64,000 nt of DNA from Glandiceps talaboti. Taxonomy: Eukaryota > Hemichordata > Enteropneusta > Spengelidae. The stretch lies in the NCBI RefSeq assembly GCF_964340395.1, contig NC_135554.1, positions 248,001-312,000 of the forward strand, read 5' to 3'. Positions 1 to 11,880 of the stretch are shown piece after piece; position 1 is the stretch's first letter; the number at the start of each line of letters is the position of its first letter. A model generated the notes under the pieces. That model did no database searches. It was not told the origin of the DNA and was given only the letters and a program-made list of their open reading frames with translations. A program made the translations under genes and the position numbers.

Positions 1-1
1 G

Positions 2-50
2 GACAGAAATCTGTGTAGATCCATGGTCACTAACATTCTTAAAGGATATG

Positions 51-58
<8 letters not shown>
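2..58 (+). pseudogene. LINE reverse-transcriptase C-terminal tail (copy A)
   Basis: The last 18 codons of a LINE reading frame, ending in a TAG stop, lie at the very start of the window. They are identical to the end of the longer LINE fragment at 26420-27108, with residues reading DRNLCRSMVTNILKGYDR. The rest of this LINE copy must lie left of the window. An AG/G-rich microsatellite follows the stop at once, consistent with a LINE 3' end. Confidence 0.7.
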
Positions 59-92
<34 letters not shown>

Positions 93-94
93 GG
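55..94. repeat. (AG)n plus G-run microsatellite (copy A)
   Basis: An AG dinucleotide run is followed by about a dozen G residues, directly after the LINE stop codon. The copy B equivalent at 27105-27140 has fewer AG and a different G count, as expected of a slipping microsatellite. Confidence 0.9.
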
Positions 95-231
95 AATATC
101 ACTTCGTTATTTTATGATGTCCGCTTTAGTATTCACATTCCACATGATTTAGATATATAGAAAGTTTGAGTTAAAGTCCACTTTAACTAAAAATTGATAA
201 ACTTAATAATTATTTATTAAGCAGGTATTTA

Positions 232-1335
232 AGTAGTGGATAGGTAGGTAGACCGACAGGTAGGTAGGTGTAAGATAAATATGTAGGTAGGTTGGTATTT
301 AAATTATAGGTAGGTGGGTGGGTTAGTAGGTAGGTAGGTAGGTAGGTAGGTAGGTAGGTAAGCTGGTATTTAAATTGTAGGTAGGTAGGTAGGTAGGTAG
401 GTAAGCTGGTATTTAAATTGTAGGTAGGTGGGTGGGTTAGTAGGTAGGTAGATAGGTAGGTAGGTAAGCTGGTATTTAAATTGTAGGTAGGTAGGTAGGT
501 AGGTAGGAAAGTAGGTAGGTAGGTAGGTAGGTAGGAAAGTTGGTAGGTAGGTAGGTAGGTAGGTAGGTAGGTAGGTAGGTAGGTAGGTAGGCTGGTATTT
601 AAATTGTAGGTAGGTAGGTAGGAAAGTAGGTAGGTAGGTAGGTAGGTAGGTAAGCTGGTATTTAAATTGTAGGTAGGTAGGTAGGTAGGTAGGTAGGTAG
701 GTAGGCAGGTATTTAAATTGTAGGTAGGTAGGTAGGTAGGTAGGCAGGTATTTAAATTGTAGGTAGGTAGGTAGGTAGGTAGGCAGGTATTTAAATATTA
801 GGTAGGTAGGGAGGTAGGTAGGCTGGTATTTAAATATTAGGTAGGTAGGTAGGTAGGTAGGCTGGTATTTAAATATTAGGTAGGTAGGTAGGCTGGTATT
901 TAAATATTATGTAGGTAGGTAGGTAGGTAGGTAGGTAGGCTGGTATTTAAATATTAGGTAGGTAGGTAGGTAAGTAGGCTGGTATTTAAATATTAGGTAG
1001 GTAGGTAGGTAGGTAGGCTGGTATTTAAATATTAGGTAGGTAGGTAGGTAGGTAGGTAGGTAGTCTGGTAGGGAGGTAGGTAGGCTGGTATTTAAATATT
1101 AGGTAGGTAGGTTGGTATTTAAATATTAGGTAGGTAGGTAGGTAGGCTGGTATTTAAATATTAGGTAGGTAGGTGGGTAGGTAGGTAGGTAGGCTGGTAT
1201 TTAAATATTAGGTAGGTAGGTGGGTAGGTAGGGAATTAGGTAGGCTGGTATTTAAATATTAGGTAGGTAGGTAGGTAGGTAGGTAGGCTGGTAATTAAAT
1301 AATTGGTGGGTAGGCCGTTAGATAGATATAAGATA
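232..1335. repeat. TAGG tetranucleotide array with interspersed spacer (copy A)
   Basis: About 1.1 kb is made of TAGG runs punctuated by a recurring spacer, GCTGGTATTTAAATATTA, with a variant ending AAATTG in the left half. The array is compound: runs of 3-12 tetramers alternate with the spacer more than 20 times. Reading frames through it have no coding support. The region 95-231 before it is plain AT-rich sequence. Confidence 0.95.
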
Positions 1336-1650
1336 GGTAGGCAGGCGGGTAGTAGGTAGTTAGGCATTGAGGGAAGTGGGTAGGTAGGTATAGTTAGTTA
1401 GGCTGGCAGGTAGGTTTTCTCCCTTCAATGGTTTGTCTTGACATACCTTTTTGTTCTTATTTGGCATGTTTGCTGGGCTTTTCAATGACTCAAAAAATCT
1501 CGCGGTTTGGAGTGTTCCGCAGACAAGATTAAATTCCAGCCATGTGCTGTATTGCATTCACCCTCATGGTGTTGTTAGGCTTCACTCATGTGGGCTAATC
1601 TGTCTACTCCCATAAATACAAGCTTGGTCACTTCCAGGGCTCAAATTATC
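1336..1650. other. Non-coding stretch, diverged repeat flank (copy A)
   Basis: No gene is seen. The right part, about 1560-1650, is an inverted, diverged match to 22490-22590, so it belongs to a dispersed repeat that hosts the hAT-like insertion. The copy B equivalent is 27907-28210, which lacks four bases near 1446. Confidence 0.6.
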
Positions 1651-3491
1651 CAGGTACAAGGTACAAAATATGCATGATGCGAGTGAAAGTTGCGAGTAGC
1701 AAGTGGCGAAATACACCACTGGCGAGTGGTGAAAAGTTACGCTTGAGAATGGTGACAATGTATCACTTGCGAGTAGTGAAAAGTGACGCTTGTGAGTGGT
1801 GACAATGTATCACTTGCTAGTATAAAACCGTGTCTAGCATTCTGTGGCTCTCACAGCTCTCATATCAACCCCAACAGGGACTTGGCCAGGAGATCGGTCC
1901 CGCTGGTTAAATAGTGCTGCTTTCCCGTAACTTTATCGATATAGCTAGTGACTACAGTGACTTCGAGCTTTGTCTTACTGTGGAATGATGCTACCTTGCA
2001 CTGAAGGACTGCCCAAGCTTTCTGCTGTGAAATGGTGAGGTTCTCCATGGTACATTCATGTTGGAAAGAATGAGAGAAATGATCTTCCTCACCCTACAGT
2101 CAAACTTTTATACCATTTCTTTGTTATCACCCGGAATAATAGCGTAGTTGTTTTATAAATTGGCATAATAACATTAAAAAAATGTCGCAGAGTTGACTAT
2201 TGTCTGCCGGTAGCTTTTTAGAGGTTGGAGGCGTGAATGGCAATTCTTATATTGTTTCACTAACTTTCATGGAACCGAAACGGTAATTATTCCATAGACA
2301 GAAGACCCTTTTACTCTCTATGGTTATTCAGACAAGAAGCTTGGATTTAAAAAAAAAAAAATTAAAAAAATGAATAATTATATCGACGCTGACAACACAG
2401 AACTTCGACTGAAATTCAACTGCGGTCGTACGTGATCAAATAGGTCATTTGAGTTCATTTGCGTTCCGACAAGTTTTACCCATGAGTTCGTGTAAGCATG
2501 GAAGTATAACCCCACAAGGTTTTTAAACAAATATTCGTGGTCTTGTAACAAACGGAGAGTTTATAGCAAACAATGGAATGATGACAACAGACTAACCGGC
2601 GATGTTGTTGAACGAAAAAACTTTATGATTTGAAGTAACTTTATCGTAAGACCGCCAAACACTGGCCGTAGTTTATTAGTCAAAGCAGTGTATACAATGA
2701 ATAAAACTTGGGAGATACGAGGGCCTTGGTGCGAATTGTCAATCGACTACTTGATCACGGTAAAACTTGAGTGGAGTTTGTGGAGTTGGGAAGACAACAA
2801 TTTTGGACATCAAGAAATTAAAAGACAATTAAGTTACATGTACGTGAATTCGCAACTAAGATGGCCATTAACACGACATGGCTAGAACTAGCTCTGGGTG
2901 TATGCTGGGTTTTTCGACATGTCTCCAGAGCTACGGTAGAACCATGGATGTATTAGTGAGATATATCCATGGATGTACAAAGCCCAACGGGTCTTGCTCC
3001 GGATGTTTATGTAGCGTTGATCGACTCGAGTAGCGTTGAGCTATCGAGTAGCATCGTAAATTCATTCAGTGTTCTTGGTCGAACGCGACTACTAATACTT
3101 TCCTCATCCATAGGAATTTCATTTTTTATTCATCTAAAAAGCATGTCCCCCAAGACGTTTGGATAATGGACAGTTTACACACAGTGGCTTCGGGAAGTAC
3201 AACGGTAAGTACAACGTTACTATTGGTACTATCGTACTTACCAAAGCCACCATGCTGCTACCTAGCTAGCGAGGCCAATCACGAGGCTCCAATCACTGGT
3301 AACACTGTCGATGTCATGCCATCACGATCATCAAACATCAAACCTTTAACCATTAGCCACTCGCAAGTCATACATTGTCACCACTCGCAAGCGTCACTTT
3401 TCACTACTCGCAAGTGATACATTTCACCACTCGCAAGCATCACTTTTCACCACTCGCAAGTAGCACATTTCGCCACTTGCTACTCGCAAGG
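1651..3491. mobile_element. Non-autonomous hAT-like element with subterminal repeats (copy A)
   Basis: The left end has GGTACAAAATATGCATGATG, then several copies of a roughly 24-bp motif built on CACTTGCGAGTGGTGA. The right end (about 3350-3491) carries the same motif inverted, as CACTCGCAAG repeats. The outermost 30 or so bases of the right end are missing compared with the full-length relative at 59554-62058. The interior contains the segments near 2340-2560 and 2570-3340 shared with that relative. No transposase is recognisable, so it probably depends on an enzyme elsewhere. The hAT assignment rests on the 8-bp target duplication of the relative. Confidence 0.75.
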
Positions 3492-3671
3492 TACGCCAGT
3501 GCAGGTAGATTTCAAAATTGAGGTGCACACTGTACATATCAATTGTCACTGGAAAAACTGTACAAATCTCCTCAGAATAACAAAAAGCACACAGAGTGGT
3601 TGTTTTTGATGATTAAGTTTGAATTTTGAAGTAAGAGAAGGATTTAATCAACATTAATTGATATATTTACT

Positions 3672-5177
3672 CATAGACCCTCCACCAACACTGCAACAGG
3701 ATACACATCAAAGGATCTCTAAATGTTTATTGTATGATGTTTGTTTGCATACATTAAGCTACATAAGCATTTCCTGTCCATTTCTGAGTTGTTTACAGTC
3801 ACTGTGACTCAATGATAGTTGCTAGCTATCCGACATGTTTTTCACTAAATTTTCTGACCATTTCGAAGTTTATAACTGGTTGAAGACCCAACAAGATATA
3901 TAGTATTTTAGGTAATCATACATAGTCTTGTCGTGTATTTTGTTGTTCTCTGGTGTGAAAAGAAGAATAGATCACGTAAGCTGTCCATTGTTTGCGATTG
4001 TTGCAGTATGCTTTGAGTACAGTGTTTCGTTCATTAGGGTTGTTACTGGATTTCTCTGTCAGAAATGATTCTTGAAGTTTTGAGTCTATTTATTGATGCT
4101 TTTTATCACATGTTAATATTTTAGGCTGCCTTCATTGATCAGGATTAGGCGTGTTATCGTAACTACATCAAAATAAAATGTAAACATCCAATGCGTGGTT
4201 GCCATTTTACCTCTGTTGTCGTGGTTGATATATTCACGATACATTTCGTCAAAAACATGTCTCCGAAACGATTTCAAAACGAGTACTAGACTTCAAATTT
4301 CTGGTTGCTAGCCAATTGAATTTGAAACTTTACATCATTCTCAGATGAACCATGACCGAACTAACTGAGAAAATGAGAAGTACTCCAACTTTGACTTGAG
4401 AGATTGTATTTACGCAGATTACCTTTCAAGTTGTGGCTCAATTTTAATATTTGAATGAATTGTAACCCATTATGTCTTCTTTGATTTGAAAAGTGCAAAT
4501 CTGTTATGTTCTTGAGCGTAGTACATGTGCCGGTGTTATGCAGGGCTATTAAAATGGCATAAAAATACATGGCATTGTAGAAATGTACAAAATTTATAGA
4601 CATACCAGTTCGATCGACGATGTGTTTCACAAAATTGTACATCATTCTTCAAATTCTAGAGGCATGCATAGATTTCAAAATGTCTCGCGCAATAGTCGCG
4701 GAAAAAATGGCAGAATTATAGATTTGTATCTAAACTTCCAGCCTTTCTCATGCTTGTTGCATGTGTCGGCCACTGTTGGCATGTCTTCGTATAAGGAAAT
4801 TACATATTTTCATCATAATTGTACGTTATCATTTACATGATTTTGTATGGTTTCATGCCCACTCTTGTTCAATTATCAAGTCCTTCCTTGTGTATACAGA
4901 GCTGACAAAAATCAAAATTGTCGTCAAAGACATGGGAAGATGCCATACCATGATGTGTTGTGGTCATCAACATAAATAAGCATAACCGCGTATAATCTCT
5001 TCTCATCTTTTTCGAGATTTTACATGTGATTTATGTAGCATCATGAGGTTTTTACACTCTTGAAGGAAGTCTTCATTACTGCTATAGTAACAGGATTAAT
5101 TAAACTTAATGTATGCAAACAGAGTTCGTTTCAGTGGAAATGATGTAGTTGCATACCCCGTTGGTGGAGGGTCTATG
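3672..5177. mobile_element. 1506-bp DNA transposon with 7-bp target duplication (copy A)
   Basis: The element starts CATAGACCCTCCACCAAC and ends with the exact reverse complement of those 18 bases. It is flanked on both sides by ATTTACT (3665-3671 and 5178-5184), which reads as a 7-bp target-site duplication. A second shared block, TTTGCATACATTAAG, occurs about 80-100 bp inside each end in inverted orientation, so the inverted repeats are longer but imperfect. Open frames inside are short (under 100 codons) and resemble nothing I know, so this is a non-autonomous element of uncertain superfamily, possibly hAT-like. Confidence 0.8.
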
Positions 5178-5184
5178 ATTTACT

Positions 5185-5527
5185 TATTGGAAATGCAGAA
5201 GTAAATGAATGCATGGAACCTTGTTATCTTTGAAGTTTGAGACTTGAGACTGCTTGTCAAATATGAGGCATTCAAATTGGCAATTTTTGATAGGATCATA
5301 AGTATGGCATGTGCAAATGTCGTGTTGCCACATTTCACCCTTTGATAGTTGTGGAAATATGCACTATGTTCACAACAACATTGTTGTCAGTGTTAATGAC
5401 ACATATTTCAGCAGTTAGTACCTCAATTCAGCTTAATTCATTGTGTACTCTTCATTGACAAAGTGTCTTATGGCATTGCTTTTTAGCACAATTGAACTGA
5501 TAAGGTTCAGTAGTGCTATAGGCATTG

Positions 5528-5528
<1 letters not shown>
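5185..5528. other. No gene seen (copy A)
   Basis: This is AT-rich sequence between two repeats with no reading frame or motif that I can support. The copy B equivalent is 31745-32088 and differs by one base near 31963. Confidence 0.6.

Positions 5529-5573
<45 letters not shown>
5529..5573. repeat. (TG)n microsatellite (copy A)
   Basis: This is a pure TG run of 45 bases at the head of a dispersed repeat. Frames reading through it as Cys-Val or Thr-His repeats are artefacts. Confidence 0.98.
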
Positions 5574-5576
<3 letters not shown>

Positions 5577-6838
5577 CAACTTAAAGTCAAAAACTGCTGG
5601 ACCAATTACTTTGATATTTGGTGGCCATGTTACTTTGGGTGTCTCGTTAAGAAATTGTTCAAATGAAAATGATTGCATCAGAAATGTGCGTTTTAGGTCA
5701 AAAAATGTCATTTTTGGTCAAAAAACTTAAGCTCTAAAACCACTGAGCAGATTTGCCTGAAATTTGGTGGGAACAGTCTTAGGGTAGAGTAAATTAATAT
5801 TTGTTCATGACATGATGATGCCATCAGTAATATGCAAATAAGGGCTAAAAATGTGTCTTTTTGGTCAAAAATCTTTAATTCCAAAACTAGGGAGCAGATT
5901 TGGCTGAAATTTAACGAGGATGTATGTGGGGGTGCACAGATGAAGCAATATTAAACATATAAGGATCTCATCAGTAATATGCAAATTAGGTGTAAAATGT
6001 GAATTTTGGTCAAAAATTAAATCTCAAAAATATTATTCTATTGTTAGTGCAGTATAAATGATATGAACTTACTCCCAATGACATTGAATTTAAAACCTTT
6101 TAATTCTGCATTTTGGTCCTGCTGAAAGATCCATCATCAAGAATAGATAAAAGAAGTTGAGTACTGCTGGCCAGGCTGAACAAAAGATTGAATCCTAGCA
6201 TTACTTATTGCAATAATTTAATATATAATAGGACAAATTTAACTGAAAAATATTGTGTGTACATTGTGTGCAGGTAAATTCCAAAGTCAAGGTGCACACA
6301 TGTTAAAAATATTTCTATTTCGACCCCTTGACTGTCTAAGCTTTGTAAATGCAATCTCATCAAGTGAAGGGCTCAAATTTACTACCAGACCAGAAAAGAT
6401 AGGGTGCCAATCATGTGTAACAATTCTTTTTACAGTTCATACAGTATGTTTTTTTAATGAAATAACACAAGCAAAATATAGGTACTGGTAGCACACACAC
6501 AAATAGGCAGTTGGCAATTTTAGTCCAAACTTGTATCTCGAAAACTGCTAGGTGAATTTAGCTGAAATGGAATGTTTCTGGAGGAGTTATTCTACAGATA
6601 TTGTCCAACATATTTTGACACAGTCAACAGTCAACCAAAACAGAGATGGGCAGGCAAGTGAATAAACATTCAAAAATTGAATGCAAATATGCCTGGCAAT
6701 AAGACCATACCCATAGTAGCACCTTATTAATGTTGTGTAATGCATTGATAACAACAAGGATTAATTGACAAATGAATAAACATTCAGAAATATATACAAA
6801 TAAGCCTAGCAACAACACCATGTCCATAGCAAATACAT
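5574..6838. repeat. Dispersed repeat beginning at a GT run (copy A)
   Basis: The start, AACAACTTAAAGTCAAA, recurs after another GT-rich tract at 47159. Both are followed by diverged text containing CCAATT, TTTGGTCA and ATGCAAATTAGG, so this is an old interspersed family. Internal motifs such as TTTTTGGTCAAAAA and AATATGCAAAT recur several times. The right portion (about 6640-6838) also resembles 22180-22340, sharing blocks like AATGCAAATATGCCTGGCAA. No coding potential is recognised. Confidence 0.65.
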
Positions 6839-6965
6839 AACAAGCACACACAACATATCTAAGTCTGTTTGTTTTAGGTTCACAAATGTTGTTGCGTGAT
6901 CAGAGTAGTGATAATTCCTTAAAACCCAATTATAGCAGGGACTATGTCATTCTCAATGACTTGTT
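6839..6965 (+). repeat. 127-bp segment repeated near-identically at 20288 (copy A)
   Basis: This stretch, from AACAAGCACACACAACATAT to GACTTGTT, matches 20288-20414 with only two adjacent mismatches (near 6940). The flanking sequences differ. The two occurrences adjoin unrelated repeats, so the segment may be a shared 3' module of a mobile family. Confidence 0.85.
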
Positions 6966-7561
6966 TAGGTTTGATATGGCAGTCTGTCAGAAAAGTATTT
7001 GGATGAACCAATATAACATTGCATATAAGTAAGGAAAAGCTCATCACAGTCTGTCCAGGTGAATTTGAAGTGTCAAGTGATGGTTCTATTGACTAATGAC
7101 TTGTGATCTTCCATTTTGTCAAAATATAAGACCCACTGGTACTTCCTGCTACAGTCTCCAGACTAAATATTACTGAATGCATTATACCTATTCGCAGCTG
7201 ACCCAGACAGGCTGCATAAATTATGATAAGCACTGTAGGCTGCCCTAATATATTAGATGGGCAGGAGCTCATAGACATAATTAATCAATATTTCCCAACT
7301 TAATTATTGACGACATGTACAACTGAACAAAACTATAAATTAATTATCTAAAGGAAACTTTTAACATTTTGATTAGGTTGCAGTATTGCTCAGGAGTGTT
7401 TTGGTTAGATTCAAGCTGTTCCTTAGAATACAAACATATACTGAAATAACTTTTTGAATTTACAGTTTACTGTAGGAGTCTACTTGCTATGATTAAACAC
7501 TTTCAGGAGAACTATAGGCATTATATTGGCAAATATTATATTTTTTAATCTATTATAAATC
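6966..7561. other. No gene seen (copy A)
   Basis: This is AT-rich sequence between the 127-bp module and the minisatellite. I see no supported feature. The copy B equivalent is 33538-34133. Confidence 0.6.
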
Positions 7562-10298
7562 GTATATAAGTATATAGGTAAGGGTGAACACTCCACCTAT
7601 TGTACCATTAATACATATTATATACAAGTATTTAGATAAGGGTGAATACTCCACCTATTGTACCATTAATACATATTATATACAAGTATATAGGTAAGGG
7701 TGAACACTCCACCTATTGTACCATTAATACATATTATATACAAGTATATACATTGTAGGTAAGGGTGAATACTCCACCTGTTGTACCATTAATACATATT
7801 ATATACAAGTATTTAGGTAAGGGTGAACACTCCACCTATTGTACCATTAATACATATTATATACAAGTATATAGGTAAGGGTGAACACTCCACCTATTGT
7901 ACCATTAATACATATTATATACAAGTATATACATTGTAGGTAAGGGTGAATACTCCACCTGTTGTACCATTAATACATATTATATACAAGTATTTAGGTA
8001 AGGGTGAACACTCCACCAATTGTACCATTAATACATATTATATACAAGTATATAGGTAAGGGTGAACACTCCACCAATTGTACCATTAATACATATTATA
8101 TACAAGTATATAGGTAAGGGTGAACACTCCACCAATTTGTACCATCAATACATATTATATACAAGTATTTAGGTAAGGGTGAACACTCCACCTATTGTAC
8201 CATTAATACATATTATATACAAGTATTTAGATAAGGGTGAATACTACACTTGTTGTACCATTAATACATATTATATACAAGTATTTAGGTAAGGGTGAAC
8301 ACTACACCTATTGTACCATTAATACATATTATATACAAGTATTTAGGTAAGGGTGAATACTCCACCTATTGTACCATTAATACATATTATATACAAGTAT
8401 TTAGATAAGGGTGAATACTACACTTGTTGTACCATTAATACATATTATATACAAGTATTTAGGTAAGGGTGAATACTACACCTATTGTACCATTAATACA
8501 TATTATATACAAGTATTTAGGTAAGGGTGAATACTCCACCTATTGTACCATTAATACATATTATATACAAGTATTTAGATAAGGGTGAATACTCCACCTA
8601 TTGTACCATTAATACATATTATATACAAGTATTTAGGTAAGGGTGAACACTCCACCAATTTGTACCATTAATACATATTATATACAAGTATTTAGGTAAG
8701 GGTGAACACTACACTTGTTGTACCATTAATACATATTATATACAAGTATTTAGGTAAGGGTGAACACTACACTTGTTGTACCATTAATACATATTATATA
8801 CAAGTATTTAGATAAGGGTGAATACTACACTTGTTGTACCATTAATACATATTATATACAAGTATTTAGGTAAGGGTGAACACTCCACCTGTTGTACCAT
8901 TAATACATATTATATACAAGTATTTAGGTAAGGGTGAACACTACACCTGTTGTACCATTAATACATATTATATACAAGTATATAGGTAAGGGTGAATACT
9001 CCACCAATTGTACCATTAATACATATTATATACAAGTATTTAGGTAAGGGTGAACACTCCACCAATTTGTACCATTAATACATATTATATACAAGTATTT
9101 AGATAAGGGTGAACACTCCACCAATTGTACCATTAATACATATTATATACAAGTATTTAGGTAAGGGTGAACACTACACCTATTGTACCATTAATACATA
9201 TTATATACAAGTATTTAGGTAAGGGTGAACACTCCACCAATTGTACCATTAATACATATTATATACAAGTATTTAGGTAAGGGTGAACACTCCACCTATT
9301 GTACCATTAATACATATTATATACAAGTATTTAGGTAAGGGTGAACACTCCACCTATTGTACCATTAATACATATTATATACAAGTATTTAGGTAAGGAT
9401 GAACACTCCACCTATTGTACCATTAATACATATTATATACAAGTATTTAGGTAAGGGTGAACACTCCACCTATTGTACCATTAATACATATTATATATAC
9501 AAGTATTTAGGTAAGGGTGAATACTCCACCTCTTGTACCATTAATACATATTATATACAAGTATTTAGATAAGGGTGAATACTACACCTATTGTACCATT
9601 AATACATATTATATACAAGTATTTAGATAAGGGTGAATACTACACCTATTGTACCATTAATACATATTATATACAAGTATTTAGATAAGGGTGAATACTA
9701 CACCTATTGTACCATTAATACATATTATATACAAGTATTTAGATAAGGGTGAATACTCCACCTCTTGTACCATTAATACATATTATATACAAGTATTTAG
9801 ATAAGGGTGAATACTACACCTATTGTACCATTAATACATATTATATACAAGTATTTAGATAAGGGTGAATACTACACCTATTGTACCATTAATACATATT
9901 ATATACAAGTATTTAGATAAGGGTGAATACTCCACCTCTTGTACCATTAATACATATTATATACAAGTATTTAGATAAGGGTGAACACTCCACCTATTGT
10001 ACCATTAATACATATTATATACAAGTATTTAGGTAAGGGTGAACACTCCACCTATTGTACCATTAATACATATTGTATACAAGTATATAGGTAAGGGTGA
10101 ATACTCCACCTATTGTACCATTAATACATATTATATACAAGTATTTAGGTAAGAGTGAATACTCCACCTGTTGTACCATTAATACATATTATATACAAGT
10201 ATTTAGGTAAGGGTGAACACTCCACCTATTGTACCATTAATACATATTATATACAAGTATATAGGTAATGGTGAATACTCCACCTATTGTACCATTAA
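7562..10298. repeat. 58-bp minisatellite, about 47 units (copy A)
   Basis: Units run head to tail with a period of 58 bp. A typical unit contains GTACCATTAATACATATTAT, then ATACAAGTATTTAGGTAAGG, then GTGAACACTCCACCTATT. Units differ at a few variable sites: AGGTAAG or AGATAAG, AACACT or AATACT, and CCACCTATT, CTACACTTGTT or CCACCAATT. A TATACATTGTAG variant with 7 extra bases appears twice, three units apart (near 7751 and 7932), which shows duplication of multi-unit blocks. A broken unit continues after the MITE at 11039-11062. Confidence 0.97.
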
Positions 10299-11038
10299 AG
10301 GGCCACTGCAATTCTATTTCTTTCTTTACAATACATGTAATATGTTCATACTGCCCCCTAATGAAAGGAATGTATGATTAAATGTTGATTTACTGCAAGT
10401 TGTCACCTCTTCACTTGAAAAATCTGACGAACATTCGCCGCCCCGTTCGAAAGATACAATTTCTAGAACTTGTTGTGACCGAGCCTCCATAGCAATGCAT
10501 GTTAGGAAGGTGAAGTTCAAGGTTATGTGTTCCTACTATGATGACATAACAGGAATGCTTTCATATGCAAATATAAATTCTCGCTCAGCAGAGGGTGTCA
10601 TGGATGTGGAAGCAGCATAATTTCTAACTAGATTTTCACTATTCGTGGTCACTTTTTTCTCCTCAGTGCTATAGAAATGGTTGTGGTTGTCGGTGGCCAA
10701 ATGGTTAAACCACTTGCCTCTTACCACTGCGGTCGGGGTTCGAACCCCATTCAGGGTTCGATTAAAATTTACCATGCTGTAAGTAAGAAGAGTGTCGTTC
10801 AGTTTGACTACCGAACAACGCAGGTTTTCCCTGGGTTCTCCGGTTTCCTCCCGCATTAACACTGAACCCATGAGGGATGGCCCTCACTGGACTTCTTGGA
10901 CAAGTGTTTAAAGGTGCCTGTAAATGGGCTTTATGCCCGTTGGTTTGCCTGAACAAATAAATAAATTTAAAAAAATGTGTTAAGTGGCTATTTTTTATTG
11001 GTTTGATGAAAAGTGAAAAATAGAATTGCAGTGGCCAT
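10299..11038. mobile_element. TTAA-flanked MITE inserted in the minisatellite (copy A)
   Basis: Both ends carry GGCCACTGCAATTCTATTT in inverted orientation. The element is flanked by TTAA (10295-10298 and 11039-11042), and minisatellite sequence resumes on the right with AACATATTATA...AGTATTTAGGTA. TTAA target choice is typical of piggyBac-like and a few other superfamilies. No transposase is present. A tRNA-derived SINE fills the middle (10676-10975). The element is 740 bp. Confidence 0.88.
10676..10975 (+). mobile_element. tRNA-derived SINE nested in the MITE (copy A)
   Basis: The head resembles a tRNA: TGGCCAAATGG fits an RNA polymerase III A box, and GGTTCGAACCC is a near-perfect B box inside a GGGG...CCCC T-arm stem. 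A conserved body follows (GGGTTCTCCGGTTTCCTCCC, then ATGAGGGATGGCCCTCACTGG). The 3' end is A-rich with an AAATAAATAAAT tail. A second, more diverged member lies at 15664-15900. The full unit is too long, with a body and tail, to be a tRNA gene. Confidence 0.85.
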
Positions 11039-11062
11039 TTAAAACATATTATAAGTATTTAG

Positions 11063-11439
11063 GTACATACACCAGATACACATTATCTCCAATGAGTTGA
11101 CACTATTCTGTATGTTGTCAAATAATGATGTCATGAATTTTGTCATTGTCATTTTTTGATAGCCCCAGAAAGTCAAAGGATCGTTCTATGATATACTTTG
11201 TGTGTCTACAGTTCATGCTTGGTGCTGCCATATTTGTTTTGATCTTGCATACTATGTATATAATTGCTACCATACTCCGGTCATCATATCGGCAACATAA
11301 CATAGCCATGCATTGCAATATTGTAAGAGTAGGTCTGTTAGTATCATAACATTGTAACATGTACCAAGGCATCACTGCACTGTACCCCTAGAAATTATTA
11401 CGCAATTTGGAAGTTTGACGTTTTTACGGACCACTGATG
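11063..11439. other. No gene seen (copy A)
   Basis: This is AT-rich sequence right of the MITE. Overlapping short frames on both strands have no recognisable content. The copy B equivalent is 37693-38069. Confidence 0.6.
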
Positions 11440-11880
11440 ACATATACATAGTGCAGTTGAATTTCTGGGTTGTAGAAGTATGACATTTATATTGTCGATA
11501 ATTGAAATTTGTTTTAAATGTTTTAAAAGAATAACTACATTTTAATGTTTGTTAGTACAGTAATATTCCTAAATCATTGAGTTGAATTGAGAAATCGGGA
11601 CTTGCAGCAACACGGAGCACCATATATAAACATTTGCGATGCAAGTGATGAACATATTCAGTTATTCAGAGCCCATAATTTTGTATCTAAAATGATGTTT
11701 TTCTTTGGAAAAAATCTGCTTTAAGTGGCTTTTAAATATATTGAGATGAAACCATATAATAATGGGAGACATACTTTATTTTTTGTTTGTTTTACCGGAT
11801 ATGTCTGAATTTGATTGATGAATCCTGTGACTCAAATATTACATGATCAATGCTACACTGTACAAAAAGTGAGATTTAAC
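11440..11880. repeat. Diverged dispersed repeat shared with 21240-21660 (copy A)
   Basis: Collinear blocks link the two loci: TTGAATTTC(T/C)GGGTTG, ACAGTAA(T/C)ATTCCTAAAT, GAGAAATCG, GCAAGTGATGAAC, TATTCAGTTATTC and CATGATCAATGC. Many substitutions separate them, so this pair is much older than the large duplication. The copy B equivalent is 38070-38510. Confidence 0.75.

Noticed and set aside
2688-3417. Several 60-85 codon frames inside the hAT-like element, conserved in three copies
   Set aside because: Frames are short, overlap on both strands, resemble no transposase, and two of the three copies are recent duplicates. Conservation reflects shared descent.
4361-4979. Overlapping frames of 72-94 codons within the 1506-bp element
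   Set aside because: There is no recognisable domain and the frames lie on opposite strands over the same bases, in an element that looks non-autonomous.
7562-10298. Regular direct repeats that could suggest a CRISPR array
   Set aside because: The 58-bp units abut with no unique spacers, the context is eukaryotic, and no cas-like genes exist. It is a minisatellite.
10685-10760. Possible tRNA gene with A and B boxes
   Set aside because: The tRNA-like head is fused to a SINE body and tail, and a diverged second member occurs at 15664. It does not fold as a clean tRNA, so I call it a SINE.
10536-10871. 111-codon minus-strand frame, repeated in copy B
   Set aside because: It runs across the MITE and antisense through the SINE body, so it is a by-product of those elements.
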